Part shown: one piece after another, positions 51,391 to 61,101 of the stretch
Layout of the letters: each line of letters opens with the position of its first letter
Numbering within the stretch: position 1 is the stretch's first letter
Source of the DNA: Chloroflexota bacterium
GTDB lineage: Bacteria; Chloroflexota; Dehalococcoidia; Lucifugimonadales; UBA3495
DNA length: 64,000 nt
Assembly (NCBI GenBank): GCA_028874075.1
Contig: JAPPLU010000073.1
Span: 80,973-144,972 of the forward strand
Direction of reading: 5' to 3'
Program-made: the position numbers and the translations under genes
The notes under the pieces: model-generated
What the model saw: the letters and a program-made list of their open reading frames with translations, nothing else
Told to the model about the DNA's origin: nothing
The model's database searches: none

Positions 51391-51458
51391 GATGGGGCCT
51401 CCGGAGGCAGGATACGCCAGAATTCCTACCAGTATAGACCAAAGGGGAGGGCTTGCAA

Positions 51459-51524
51459 GTCCCTTCCTCCCATGATGGGGGAAGGTTAGAGCCTGCCCCG
51501 AACTCGATTCGGGGGTGGGGTGTC
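51459..51524. repeat. CCCTTCCTCCCATGATGGGG element, copy 3
   Basis: A C-rich arm and ATGATGGGGGAAGGTTAGAG are followed by CCCCGAACTCGATTCGGGGG, a second small hairpin. It resembles the elements at 11642 and 41720 in layout. Confidence 0.45.
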
Positions 51525-51653
51525 AATATAAAACTTTGTGCGATATACACTCAATCTCCGGCCAATTGTTGCTGCCATCAATGCAAACAACCCATATCTA
51601 TGACCTGAAGAGATTATTATAGGTTTTGATTTGCCCTAATTCGTAAAGCTTCA

Positions 51654-51682
51654 TTGACACATGTCTGACAGGGGCGTATCGT
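51654..51682 (+). promoter_or_regulatory. Promoter for the second opp-type operon
   Basis: TTGACA (51654-51659) is 17 bases from TATCGT (51677-51682): perfect -35, -10 matching four of six. The leader to the ATG at 51717 would be about 28 bases. Confidence 0.5.
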
Positions 51683-51716
51683 TGCTGAAATTCATCGAAA
51701 AGGGATGGGGAATAAT

Positions 51717-53618
51717 ATGAGCAATTTCTTATTGAAAAAACGACGCCCGGCGTGGCGAATCGTTTTGACCATGGCAACTGTAATGGCCCTGCTTTTCCTG
51801 GTAGCCTGCGGCGCCGCGGAGGAGTCACCCGCTGAGCCGGCGGGGAGCAGCAGTGAACCCGCCGCTCCCGCCCAGGCTCAGCCGGAACTGGCCGCGCCTG
51901 CTGCCAGTCCGCCGCAGGCGGACGCTGCGCAGGCTCCGGCCGCCGCTCCCTCGGACTCGGGGCAGGCAGCGGCGGCCCCGGCTCCCACGGCGGTCCCGTC
52001 CTCTGCGGGGGCGGCCCCCGCCGCTGCGCCCCAGTCCGATGCCCCCACCGGAACCCTGCGCATAGCGTTAGACGAGATTGGCCCGCCCAAGTGGATTCCC
52101 AAGCTGCAGGGCGCGCCCCAGAACAGCATCAACAACACGACCTTCTGGGAGTCCCTGTGGAGGAACGAAAAAGAAGCCGGCCTGGTTGGCGTTCTGGCTG
52201 AGAGTTGGGAGATTTCAGACGATGCCACAGTCTGGACCATCAACCTGAACCAGGGCGTTCCCTTCCACCACGGCTACGGTGAACTGACCGCCAGCGACTT
52301 TATATTCAGCATGGAAAACAGCGTGGAGGAAGGCACCACCCGGTCTCCGCGCCTGCTGAATCTCCATTTCTTCGCCAAAGGGGGCGGGATGACACTGGTT
52401 GACGATTACACCTTTGAAATCGACACCGTCAAGCCTGCCTGGAGCCTGCCCTGGGACGTTGCCACGGGCATGACCGCATATATGGGTACCGGAGTCATCA
52501 GCCAAAAATATTACGAGGAATACGGGGAAGAAGAGGCTGGCTTCTCCCTGGCCGTCGGCACCGGCCCCTGGAAGAGCATCGAACACGTAACCGGCGGGAC
52601 CTGGCGGTTTGAAGCGGTCCAGGACCACTGGCGGAAGACGCCCAATTTCGCCGAGCTTCACTACGCGGAAATTTCCGAGGAATCGACGCGCCTGGCCAAC
52701 TTCCTGGCCAACAAGTTGGACATCGCCACTTTCAACTTGGAATCGGTCGCCCAGCTGGAGGAACAGTGCGGCGACTGCAAGTTCAAGACCTTCACCACCG
52801 GCGCCCAGCTTTTCCTGAACATTCACGGCAACCTGTACGTCGACCGGGCTGACCTGCCTACGCCCAGGGACCCCAGCCTGCCCTGGGTCTCCGCCAGCGC
52901 CGACATGAACTCGGCGGACTGGATAAACGCCCGCAAGGTCCGCAAGGCCATGGCCATCGCCATAGACCGGCAGTTGCTGGTGGATACGCTCCTGCTGGGC
53001 AAGGGTGAACCGGCCCACGTCTACGGCTGGGCCGGATTCGAGGACGAACTGGGCTACCTGGCGGACCTGAAGCACGAATATGATCCCGACATGGCGCGGC
53101 AGTTGCTGGCCGAGGCGGGCTACCCGGACGGATTTGAGGTGCCCCTGGCCCTGACCAACCGCCCTTATCCGGGTACCATCGAAACGGCGGCGGCCGTCGC
53201 CACCATGTGGGAAGATATCGGCATCCGCACCACGCAGATACGGCAGCCTATGTCCGCCTTCCGTCCCAACTTCGTGGAGCGCTCGTGGAAGGGCATCAAC
53301 AGCCACGGCAACAACGTCTCCAGCGAACCCCTTCTCTCCCGTACCCAGACCTACGCCGTGGCGGGTGTAGTCAACTACGGCGTGGAACATCCCATGTCGG
53401 AGGAGCTGAACGCCAGTATTGAGACGACATTCGACCGGGAAGAACGGCTTGAACTGGTGCGGCAGTTGACCAAGTTCCTGTACGACGAGGTATTTACCAT
53501 TCCCACGGTCAGCATATACCACATCTGGCCCCTTGGCCCCGAGGTGGATGACTGGGAATGGACCTTCCCCGTGGTCAGGGTGCCCTCCAACCTGGAATAC
53601 ATTCCTCACCGCGAGTGA
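51717..53618 (+). CDS. Peptide-type ABC substrate-binding lipoprotein (SBP family 5), tandem copy 1
   Basis: The 633-residue lipoprotein has LLFLVAC as lipobox and then an Ala/Pro/Gln-rich spacer of about 80 residues. The binding domain has TGTLRIALDEIGPPKWIPKL, then VPFHHGYGELTASDFIFSME and ends LEYIPHRE. The next gene's product matches it from TGTL to the end, so they are a tandem duplication. GGGG six bases before ATG 51717 supports this start; ATG 51705 is the alternative. It leads a four-gene transcript with another binding protein and two permeases. Confidence 0.92.
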   Translation: MSNFLLKKRRPAWRIVLTMATVMALLFLVACGAAEESPAEPAGSSSEPAAPAQAQPELAAPAASPPQADAAQAPAAAPSDSGQAAAAPAPTAVPSSAGAAPAAAPQSDAPTGTLRIALDEIGPPKWIPKLQGAPQNSINNTTFWESLWRNEKEAGLVGVLAESWEISDDATVWTINLNQGVPFHHGYGELTASDFIFSMENSVEEGTTRSPRLLNLHFFAKGGGMTLVDDYTFEIDTVKPAWSLPWDVATGMTAYMGTGVISQKYYEEYGEEEAGFSLAVGTGPWKSIEHVTGGTWRFEAVQDHWRKTPNFAELHYAEISEESTRLANFLANKLDIATFNLESVAQLEEQCGDCKFKTFTTGAQLFLNIHGNLYVDRADLPTPRDPSLPWVSASADMNSADWINARKVRKAMAIAIDRQLLVDTLLLGKGEPAHVYGWAGFEDELGYLADLKHEYDPDMARQLLAEAGYPDGFEVPLALTNRPYPGTIETAAAVATMWEDIGIRTTQIRQPMSAFRPNFVERSWKGINSHGNNVSSEPLLSRTQTYAVAGVVNYGVEHPMSEELNASIETTFDREERLELVRQLTKFLYDEVFTIPTVSIYHIWPLGPEVDDWEWTFPVVRVPSNLEYIPHRE

Positions 53619-53636
53619 AGGAGGCTGATCACGCTG

Positions 53637-53665
53637 GGGCTATGCTTGAAACCAGGCATAGGCCC
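53637..53665 (+). promoter_or_regulatory. Stem-loop between the two binding-protein genes
   Basis: GGGCTATGC pairs with GCATAGGCCC (one bulge) around a ten-base loop, 18 bases after the first binding-protein stop. Like the hairpin at 17549 in the other operon it may stabilise the upstream message. Confidence 0.5.
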
Positions 53666-53740
53666 TGATCAATTGCCATCCTGCGGCACGCTCCCGGCAT
53701 CGAATAATCCTCCGGCAATCACATATTTGGGGAGGCATCT

Positions 53741-55657
53741 ATGGCTGTCCAGTCCTTCAGGATAACCGCACTCTTCGGTATCATGGCGTTAGCATTGACC
53801 CTGGTCGTGGCCTGTGGGGCCTCCGAGTCCCCGGCAACTCGTACCGACAGCGCGCCCCAGGCTGCGTCCCAGACGCAGGCCCAACCGGCCGCACCGGCCC
53901 AAGCCGAATCCTCTCGGCCGGCCGCCGCTTCCGAACCGGCTCCCGCCGCGTCCTCCGAGTCCTCGGCTAGCGAGAGCGCCCCGGCGCCAACCGCCGCTCC
54001 CCGGCCAGTGGGCCGGTCGACCCTGGTACCTACGCCCACACCTGCCCCGGCAATGGAGGTTATGGAAGAAGAGGAGGCCACCGGCACTCTCAACGTGGGT
54101 TATTCCCAGCTGGGGCCGCCCAAGTTTATACCCAAGCTCAGCGGCTCACCACAATCCTCCATAAACATGTCTGTCCTGTGGGAGTCCATGTGGCACAGCG
54201 ACCCCGGGGGCAACGTAATACCCCGCCTGGTGAAAGAATGGTCTGTGTCCGACGACGGTAACGTCTGGACCTTGCACCTGGAAGAGAACGTGCCCTTCCA
54301 CAAGGGCAAGGGGATGATGACGGCCCAGGATATGATCTGGTCGATGGACAACATCGTTTCCGAGGGGACGGTGTCCGGTCGTCTGGCCCAGCGTCAGACC
54401 ATATTCTACGCCGATGGCGGCGGCATGACCGCCGTGGACAACCATACCTTGGAGGTGGACACGACTGCCAACGGCCCACGTTTCGATCTGACCTGGTACT
54501 CCACCTCGGCATTGCTTACCGGCGCTTTGCCGATTATGAGCCAGGCCCACGTCGAGTCCCTGGGTGAAGAGCGGGCCGGCGTGGAGGACCCCATTGGTAC
54601 CGGTCCGTGGCAGCACGTGGAGCACAAGACATCGGAAGTGTGGAAACTGGAGGCCGTGCCCGACCACTGGCGCAAGACACCCAACTTCGCCGAACTGAAC
54701 ATCTGGGAAATTGCTGAGGAGTCTACCCGCATCGCCAACTTCCAGGCCGGCAAAATGGACAGCATTCACATGAGCCTGGAGTCCCTGCCCGTAGTGGAGC
54801 AGGTGCCAGACGTGAAATTCATCGTCCTGCCCGGTGGCGGTCAGACCCACATTAATATTCACGGCCAGATGTACGTTGACCGGCCTGACCTGGGCACGCC
54901 CCGGAATTCGTCTCTGCCCTGGATTTCGTCCAACCCCGACGTGAACTCCGCGGAGTGGGAACAGGCTCGCAAGGTACGCGAGGCTATGTCCGTCGCCATT
55001 GACAGGGATCTGATTGTCGAAGAGATCCTCGGCGGTGCTGGCGAGGTTAACCACGTCTTTGGTTGGATGGGCCACGAAGCCCGCCTGAACGAACTCCAGG
55101 ACAGCCTGGTGTATGAATACAACCCGGACCGGGCCAGGCAACTGCTGGAGGAGGCCGGTTATGGTGATGGCTTCGACATCATCATGGCCCTTACGACCCG
55201 TCCCTTCCCCGGAACTGTGCAGATGGGAGAAGTCGCCTGCCTGATGTGGGAGGAGGTCGGCATCCGGTGCGCCCAGGAGCGCAGCCAAATGTCCGCCTTC
55301 CGCCCCAAGTTTGTGGACCGCTCCCACGAGGGAGTAAACACGCACGGGGTTGGTCCCCTGCCGGAGCCGTTGGTCACATATTCGTCTTCACTGGTCAGCC
55401 AAGGCATAATCAACTACGGGATAGAGCACCAGTGGTTGAACGACAAGATTGCGCAGGCCATGTCCACCTTCGATGACGAAGAACGTTTTGCACACCAAAG
55501 GGAAATTGCCCAGTGGGTGTTTGACAACGTGGCTATCCTGCCAATGTACAAGGTAAACTGGATTTTCCCCCTAGGGCCAAACGTAGATCCATGGGATATG
55601 GCCTGCTGCGACGCCCGCGTCCTCTTCGACCTGGAGTACGCACCGCACCGGAGGTAA
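53741..55657 (+). CDS. Peptide-type ABC substrate-binding lipoprotein (SBP family 5), tandem copy 2
   Basis: The 638-residue lipoprotein has lipobox LTLVVAC near residue 26, an Ala/Pro/Gln/Ser-rich spacer, and a binding domain starting TGTLNVGYSQLGPPKFIPKL. It shares SINMSVLWESMW, VPFHKGKGMMTAQDMIWSMD and the terminal LEYAPHRR with the preceding gene's product, but has diverged well. GGGGAGG precedes the ATG. The two proteins may present different ligands to the same pair of permeases. The first permease begins six bases after its stop. Confidence 0.92.
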   Translation: MAVQSFRITALFGIMALALTLVVACGASESPATRTDSAPQAASQTQAQPAAPAQAESSRPAAASEPAPAASSESSASESAPAPTAAPRPVGRSTLVPTPTPAPAMEVMEEEEATGTLNVGYSQLGPPKFIPKLSGSPQSSINMSVLWESMWHSDPGGNVIPRLVKEWSVSDDGNVWTLHLEENVPFHKGKGMMTAQDMIWSMDNIVSEGTVSGRLAQRQTIFYADGGGMTAVDNHTLEVDTTANGPRFDLTWYSTSALLTGALPIMSQAHVESLGEERAGVEDPIGTGPWQHVEHKTSEVWKLEAVPDHWRKTPNFAELNIWEIAEESTRIANFQAGKMDSIHMSLESLPVVEQVPDVKFIVLPGGGQTHINIHGQMYVDRPDLGTPRNSSLPWISSNPDVNSAEWEQARKVREAMSVAIDRDLIVEEILGGAGEVNHVFGWMGHEARLNELQDSLVYEYNPDRARQLLEEAGYGDGFDIIMALTTRPFPGTVQMGEVACLMWEEVGIRCAQERSQMSAFRPKFVDRSHEGVNTHGVGPLPEPLVTYSSSLVSQGIINYGIEHQWLNDKIAQAMSTFDDEERFAHQREIAQWVFDNVAILPMYKVNWIFPLGPNVDPWDMACCDARVLFDLEYAPHRR

Positions 55658-55663
55658 CAGACC

Positions 55664-56581
55664 TTGCAACGATTCCTGCTCCGCCGGCTGCTGCTGACCA
55701 TTGTTACCCTGTGGCTGGTCTCAATCCTGATATTCTTCATGGCTCGGATATCGGGAGACCCCACCACGCTGCTGATTGACGATTATGCCAGCGCCAGCAC
55801 CCTTGAGGACCTGCGGGCTTCCCTGGGCCTGGATAAGTCCTACCCTGAGCAGTACTGGATTTTCCTGAAGAACGCCGTACGGGGCGACTTTGGGGTTTCC
55901 ATAGTGCAGAAGCAGCCGGTGGGATCCCTGATAGTCCAGCGGCTCCCCGCCACCCTGTACTTGGGGTTTGTTGCCTTCGTCTTTTCGCTGGTTGTCGGCA
56001 TCCCCTTGGGGGTACTGTCTTCCCTGAAGCGGGGAAGCGTAATGGACCAGGTCGGCAAGATTGTTGCCCTGATCGGACAGTCGGCCCCGCCTTTCTGGAT
56101 CGGCATCATGCTGATGTTCTTTTTCGCCGTGCGCCTGGGCTGGGTCGCCCCCTCGGGCCGCGAGGAACTCAGCAGCATCATCCTTCCGGCCATTACCCTG
56201 GGTTGGTTCAACGTGGCTGCCAACCTGCGCCTGATGCGCTCGGCCATGCTGGATGTAATGGACACGGAATACATCAAGCTGGCACGGGCCAAGGGAGTAA
56301 GCCAGAACATCATCATCTGGAAACACGCGCTGCGCAACGCCCTTATCCCGCCCCTGACCTTCGCCGGCATTACCCTGGGCGGGCTGATCACCGGCTCCCT
56401 GGTGGCGGAGACGGTCTTTGCCTGGCCGGGGCTGGGGCAGCTGGCCTTCCTGGCCGTGCGGGACTCCGACTACCCACTGCTGCAGGGGGTAGTGTTATCC
56501 TTCGCCGCGGCCTATCTGGCTACCGCTTTCTTGGTTGACGTCTTTTACGCCTACGTGGACCCGCGAATCCGGTTCTCCTGA
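55664..56581 (+). CDS. Peptide/nickel ABC transporter permease, DppB type (second operon)
   Basis: The 305-residue permease starts with the TTG at 55664, served by GGAGG located at the end of the previous gene. It has the DppB opening MQRFLLRRLLLTIVTLWLVS, the EAA loop with MDTEYIKLARAKGVSQN, and the end VDVFYAYVDPRIRFS. It is coupled to the second binding protein and followed by the DppC-type gene 30 bases later. Confidence 0.93.
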   Translation: MQRFLLRRLLLTIVTLWLVSILIFFMARISGDPTTLLIDDYASASTLEDLRASLGLDKSYPEQYWIFLKNAVRGDFGVSIVQKQPVGSLIVQRLPATLYLGFVAFVFSLVVGIPLGVLSSLKRGSVMDQVGKIVALIGQSAPPFWIGIMLMFFFAVRLGWVAPSGREELSSIILPAITLGWFNVAANLRLMRSAMLDVMDTEYIKLARAKGVSQNIIIWKHALRNALIPPLTFAGITLGGLITGSLVAETVFAWPGLGQLAFLAVRDSDYPLLQGVVLSFAAAYLATAFLVDVFYAYVDPRIRFS

Positions 56582-56611
56582 TGTCCTTGTCCGAGACCCC
56601 TGGAGGATAGA

Positions 56612-57544
56612 ATGGCCGATAACCCCACCCAGGCAGTGCTGGCTCCCGCTCCGGAAAGAGTCGGGCTGCCCAAGATATGGAGAACAGTAAGGCGGTGGCC
56701 GTTGCTGCCCCTGGCCATGTTGCTGCTGGTGGTCTTCGCCGGGGTATTTGCCCCGTGGATCGCGCCCGAGGACCCGCGCAAGGGGGATTTGCGAGCCCGC
56801 ATGGTGCCGCCGGTATGGCTGGAAGGCGGCAGCATGGAACACGTACTGGGCACCGACCATTTGGGTAGGGATATCCTCAGCCGCATTATCCATGGAGCGC
56901 GCATTTCCCTGGTGGTGGCGGCGGTTACCCTGGGTCTGGGTGGAACTACCGGCACCGTGCTTGGCCTGCTGGCCGGGTGGTACGGCAAATGGATAGACGA
57001 GATCATAATGCGGATTGTGGACATCGCGTTAGCGATTCCCTTAGTGCTGGTAGCCCTGGTAATGGTGGTGGCGGTGGGACAGGCATTTCCCTCGGAACTG
57101 GGTGGGCAGACTGGCCTCATCATCCTGGTACTGGCCGCCTTTTTCTGGGTGCGCTTTGCCCGGCTGGTACGGGGCGAAGTGCTGCAGCTCAAGACCCTGG
57201 ACTATGTGGCGCTGGCCAAGGTTGCCGGCGCTTCCATCCCCAGGATTCTGTTTGTTCACATATTCCCCGGGGTCATTAACACCCTTATCGTGCTGGCCAC
57301 CCTGCAGGTGGGATTCGTCATCCTGGTGGAGTCGACCCTCAGCTTCCTGGGTGCGGGGGTGCCGCCGCCCACACCGGCCTGGGGTTCCATGGTGGCCGAG
57401 GGCCGGGACTTTTTGGCGGGAGCCTGGTGGATTTCGACAATGCCTGGTGTCGCCATCCTTCTGACGGTAATGTCCCTGAATCTGTTTGGCGACTGGTTGC
57501 GGGATACTCTGGACCCCCGGCTGCGGCAGCTGGCGACGAATTAA
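56612..57544 (+). CDS. Peptide/nickel ABC transporter permease, DppC type (second operon)
   Basis: The 310-residue permease has the DppC-type first helix followed by FAPWIAPEDPRKGDL, GTDHLGRDILSRIIHGARISL and the EAA loop EVLQLKTLDYVALAKVAGAS. GGAGGATAGA precedes the ATG. It is the last gene of the operon: no ATPase gene follows, and the next gene is on the other strand. It may depend on the ATPases at 13610-15590 or on ones outside the window. Confidence 0.93.
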   Translation: MADNPTQAVLAPAPERVGLPKIWRTVRRWPLLPLAMLLLVVFAGVFAPWIAPEDPRKGDLRARMVPPVWLEGGSMEHVLGTDHLGRDILSRIIHGARISLVVAAVTLGLGGTTGTVLGLLAGWYGKWIDEIIMRIVDIALAIPLVLVALVMVVAVGQAFPSELGGQTGLIILVLAAFFWVRFARLVRGEVLQLKTLDYVALAKVAGASIPRILFVHIFPGVINTLIVLATLQVGFVILVESTLSFLGAGVPPPTPAWGSMVAEGRDFLAGAWWISTMPGVAILLTVMSLNLFGDWLRDTLDPRLRQLATN

Positions 57545-57755
57545 CGGTTCAAAGCTCGTTCAATTCCAGTTGCGGTGCGGAATGTTTGAATAAAGAGAAG
57601 AACACTGATGCTATCCTCCGCATCTCGTTACCTGCGCCGGCGGCCGAGACCGGCAACCGAGTTTGTGCTCGGCTGCAAGCCGTGGAACAAATCCGCCGGT
57701 TGACCACCCTGGTTGCGTCGCCGCTACTTCTGGCAGCTGAGAAAGGGCAAGCAGG

Positions 57756-58490
57756 CTAATCCGCTGGCGCAGCCGCAGGTGTCTCCGGTCTTACAGTTTG
57801 CGCTTCCTGGTCCTCTTCATCTGACTCAGGTTCCTGCGTCGCCTCTTCTCCCTCTTCTCGAGGGGTTCGCAACCTCCTGCGTCCCGTTATGATCAGCATT
57901 ACATAACCCATGACGATGCGCAGCACAAATTCCAGGCCCACCAGGAAGACGAAGTAGTAAAAAATGGCTTCCCGGTTGTTGTTCGCATCCTGCAATACCC
58001 CCAGCGATTCTTCCAGGGTGAAGAAAGAAGCGTCAATGATGAAGATACCTAGGATGGCAAAGGGGAGAATCTTCGCCAGGTCTCTGGACAGATCTTCGTG
58101 GTAGTAAGCCGACACTCGTATAGCGCTGACCACTGCCAGGGCGACCAGCAGCACTTCTTGGAATGCCCTGTCCTTGGAGAGGAAGGCCAGAATGGTGGTC
58201 AGAACCGCCAGCCAGAAGAAGGCAAAGAACGGGAATACCAGGATGTACTTGAAAATGTACAGTACAACATGAAGGAAGCCCCGAAGTGGTTGGTACCCGG
58301 ACTCGCTATTGCGGGAAAGATCGAAGGAAAACATGTCCCGCGAAGCCAGGAAACGGTAGAAGTGGAAGATAAAGACCGCATACAGGCAGATTCCACCCAG
58401 GTACACACCCACATTGAGGACAAGGTCCAGTGCCTGGAAAAAGTCTAGCCCGTTGGGAAACGCCTGGTTAAGGTATTGCTCGAAATTCAT
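57756..58490 (-). CDS. Polytopic membrane protein of unknown function
   Basis: The 244-residue protein has about six predicted membrane segments (for example VLNVGVYLGGICLYAVFIFH, VVLYIFKYILVFPFFAFFWL, YYFVFLVGLEFVLRIVMGYV) and an acidic, Glu/Pro-rich cytoplasmic C-terminus of about 45 residues. I do not recognise the family, and no catalytic motif is visible. The gene is isolated: a palindrome separates it from the histidine-kinase operon on the same strand. Confidence 0.7.
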   Translation of the reverse strand: MNFEQYLNQAFPNGLDFFQALDLVLNVGVYLGGICLYAVFIFHFYRFLASRDMFSFDLSRNSESGYQPLRGFLHVVLYIFKYILVFPFFAFFWLAVLTTILAFLSKDRAFQEVLLVALAVVSAIRVSAYYHEDLSRDLAKILPFAILGIFIIDASFFTLEESLGVLQDANNNREAIFYYFVFLVGLEFVLRIVMGYVMLIITGRRRLRTPREEGEEATQEPESDEEDQEAQTVRPETPAAAPAD

Positions 58491-58637
58491 GACGCCACCG
58501 CAAACCCCTGAAAGTTATTGGGACCGCACTGCATCGGCATACCTACGGCCTTTATTAACATATTATGTTTACCTAGGGTCTCCGTCAATATAAACCCAAT
58601 ACATGCCTGGGGCTGCCAAGCCCCGTAGACAAAGCAG

Positions 58638-58673
58638 GGCCGCTCATCCTCGCTTGTCGAAGGATGAGCGGCC
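58638..58673. repeat. 13-bp perfect hairpin downstream of the signalling operon
   Basis: GGCCGCTCATCCT pairs with AGGATGAGCGGCC around the loop CGCTTGTCGA. The TTCGACAAGC loop (minus strand) matches half-elements such as TTTCGACAAGCTCGAA near 32943. It lies 50 bases after the histidine-kinase stop and may end that transcript. Confidence 0.6.
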
Positions 58674-58722
58674 AGTAACAAGTCATCAAGAATTTATGAC
58701 AACCCCGGGATTCCAGGGAGGT

Positions 58723-61101
58723 CTACGATTCCACGGCCACTTCCTGCTCCAGTTCGTCGGCCTCCTCAGCGCTTCCTTCTTCTGAATGTTCGCCGTCTAC
58801 GCTAACCACCGGGCGTACCAGCGGAATCTCGATCAGCATTTCAGTGTATTCACCAGGCTCCGAGGTTACGCGGATCAACCCGCCGTGTTCACGGACAATG
58901 TCGCTGGAAATGGCCAGCCCCAACCCCGTGCCTTGGTCTGTAGGCTTGGTGGTGAAGAAGGGATTGAAGATCTTCTCGATCACGTCTTCGGGCATTCCGT
59001 TGCCATTGTCCCGTATGCGGACTTCCACGCTTCCGTCCAGTCGGCGGGTGGTGAGCAGCAGTTCCGGCATGTACGCCACTCCCTGCTCTAGCAGTCCCAT
59101 TCGCTTTTCGTTGGTGGCATAGCAGGAGTTGCTCACCATGTTCAGGAATACCCGTCCCAGGTCTTGCGGAATAACTTCCAGCTCCCCTACATTGGGGTCC
59201 AGGTCAAGCTTCAAGTCCAGCTGGAAATCGGAGTCGGTGGCCCGGGCGCTGTGGAAGGCCAGGCGGGAATGCTCGTCCACCAGGCGGTTTATGTCCGTGA
59301 CCTGGAATTCGCCAGCGCCCCGGCTCATCATCAGCATATCGTGGACAATGCGGTTGGCCCGGTCGCCGTGATTCCGGATACGTTCCATATTGTCGTTCAG
59401 GTCGTCGGAAATCTCCTGGATCAGCCCTTTCTGTTCATCGGGCAGTTCGTCTCCCATCTCATCCAGCACTTCTTGCAATTCTGTCAGCAGTTCCGCTGAG
59501 GACTCGGAGAAGTTCTTGACGAAGTTAAGGGGGTTCCTAATTTCGTGGGCCACACCGGCGGTCAGCTCACCGAGGCTGGCCAACTTCTGCTGGGTGACAA
59601 TCTGGTCCTGCGCCCGCCTCAGTTCCTCAAATGCTTCCTGGAGTTCGTCGTTCTTTTCCTGAAGGTCAGTGGCCAGCAATTCCACGAGGTTCAAGCGCTG
59701 CACTTCCAGGGCGTGGAGGCGGAATACCTCCACGGCCGCCGCCATGTCTGCCACTTCGTCGTGGCCGCCCACGTCCACCTGGGCTTCCAGGTCGCCCGCC
59801 GCCATTCGGCGCATCCATGCCGAAACCACGCCGATGCGCCTAAGCAGCACCCGGCCCACCAGCAGCCAGGCCACCAGTGCGGCTACAACTACGCTGGCCA
59901 AGCTGATAACCAGCAGAATTGTGCGGCCGGTCAATATCGCCTGGAGGGATGCCTCGGTGGCGGTCTGCGCGCTGCCCCGGGCGGTGCCCACCAGTTCATC
60001 CACCTCCCCCACCAGATTCACGGCAGCTTCCTGGTTGCTTTCCAGCAGATCTGTCTGCCGTTGGGCCAGCCGCAGTTCCTCGCCCAGCAGGTGGAAGCCG
60101 GTACCCCTGGCAACACCCAATGCTTCCAGCCGCTCGAAACTGGGAGCAAGCTCCTCGTGAATCTCTGTGCCTTCCAAGTCGTCCAGGTTGAAGCCGATGC
60201 GGTTCATTGCCGCCTCGAAACGCTCCCTCAGCGGCTCCAGCGATGCCGGTTCGGACACGGTGAAGGCGTTGCCCAGGAGTTCCGTAGCTATGTTAGCGTC
60301 CACCTGCAGTTCGGAGAGGACGCGGTACTTGTCAAGCTCTTCGGCAGAAACACGAACGGACCGTGGGTCCGGGTGCAAATCCAAATCCCGGTAACCGGTG
60401 GTTATGTAGAAAAGCTGGTCGTCCAGCGCTTCGACCAGACTAATTTCCAACTGCCGCCTGACTTCCGCCAGGTCCTGACGGAGTCTCTCCCGTTTTTCTG
60501 CCTGGACAATCAACTCGGTGCGCTGGTTGCGAATTGTCTTGATGTTGTCCGTCAGCAGGTGGGCGCCCTGCCGGATGTTCTCGAAAGCCACCTGCGGATG
60601 TTCCACTCCCAATTCAGCGGAAGTAGCCTCCAGCGCTGACAGTTCGCTTTCCAGGGCGTTGCTGGAACCCGTAATAATGTTGGCGTAAAGCTCGTCCAGT
60701 TCAGACACCGACTGGGCAGTAACAATTCGCGGCGCCGCGGTAACCAGGCTGCTGCTGTATTGGGCCACCTCGAAGGCTGCCACCATCTCCGGTATGCTTT
60801 CGTCGTTAACGTGTCGCTGGGCCGTGGCCACCCGGTCGAATGAGAACCAGCCCACCAGGGTGGCCAGCAATGTCAGGGCGACGATGACCGCAAAGGCGAC
60901 GTATAGCTGGGTTGAAATCTTGCGTCGGCTCTGGATCAGCCGCGGCACCAAGCCTGCTGTGAACTCTCGTGCAGAGTCCAGTTCTTGTGCCGTAATCGGC
61001 TGCCTGGCCCGGCGCTTAATTTCCCGCAGCGCCCGGTCAAACGCCGACCCAGCGACTTCCTTACGTTCCGGTTCCGCTGTCGTGTTCGATTCATCTATCA
61101 T
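58723..61101 (-). CDS. Sensor histidine kinase with large extracytoplasmic domain and HAMP
   Basis: The 792-residue kinase has a cytoplasmic N-terminus, helix 1 near residues 50-72, a sensor part of about 320 residues rich in predicted helix, helix 2 near 390-415, a HAMP domain, a coiled coil, the HisKA domain with phosphoacceptor His near 514 (GVAHEIRNPLNF), and an HATPase domain with N (NSCYATNE), G1 (IRDNGNGMP), F (FNPFFTTKPT) and G2 (GTGLGLAIS) boxes. It overlaps the binding-protein gene by four bases (ATGA). It is the last gene of the operon; its partner regulator may be the receiver-PP2C protein. Confidence 0.93.
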   Translation of the reverse strand: MIDESNTTAEPERKEVAGSAFDRALREIKRRARQPITAQELDSAREFTAGLVPRLIQSRRKISTQLYVAFAVIVALTLLATLVGWFSFDRVATAQRHVNDESIPEMVAAFEVAQYSSSLVTAAPRIVTAQSVSELDELYANIITGSSNALESELSALEATSAELGVEHPQVAFENIRQGAHLLTDNIKTIRNQRTELIVQAEKRERLRQDLAEVRRQLEISLVEALDDQLFYITTGYRDLDLHPDPRSVRVSAEELDKYRVLSELQVDANIATELLGNAFTVSEPASLEPLRERFEAAMNRIGFNLDDLEGTEIHEELAPSFERLEALGVARGTGFHLLGEELRLAQRQTDLLESNQEAAVNLVGEVDELVGTARGSAQTATEASLQAILTGRTILLVISLASVVVAALVAWLLVGRVLLRRIGVVSAWMRRMAAGDLEAQVDVGGHDEVADMAAAVEVFRLHALEVQRLNLVELLATDLQEKNDELQEAFEELRRAQDQIVTQQKLASLGELTAGVAHEIRNPLNFVKNFSESSAELLTELQEVLDEMGDELPDEQKGLIQEISDDLNDNMERIRNHGDRANRIVHDMLMMSRGAGEFQVTDINRLVDEHSRLAFHSARATDSDFQLDLKLDLDPNVGELEVIPQDLGRVFLNMVSNSCYATNEKRMGLLEQGVAYMPELLLTTRRLDGSVEVRIRDNGNGMPEDVIEKIFNPFFTTKPTDQGTGLGLAISSDIVREHGGLIRVTSEPGEYTEMLIEIPLVRPVVSVDGEHSEEGSAEEADELEQEVAVES

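Larger units (their letters stand above)
51391..51716. other. 326-bp intergenic region with a repeat and a promoter
   Basis: It carries a CCCTTCCTCCCATGATGGGG element (51459-51524) and the promoter for the second opp-type operon at 51654-51682. No gene is visible. Confidence 0.5.
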
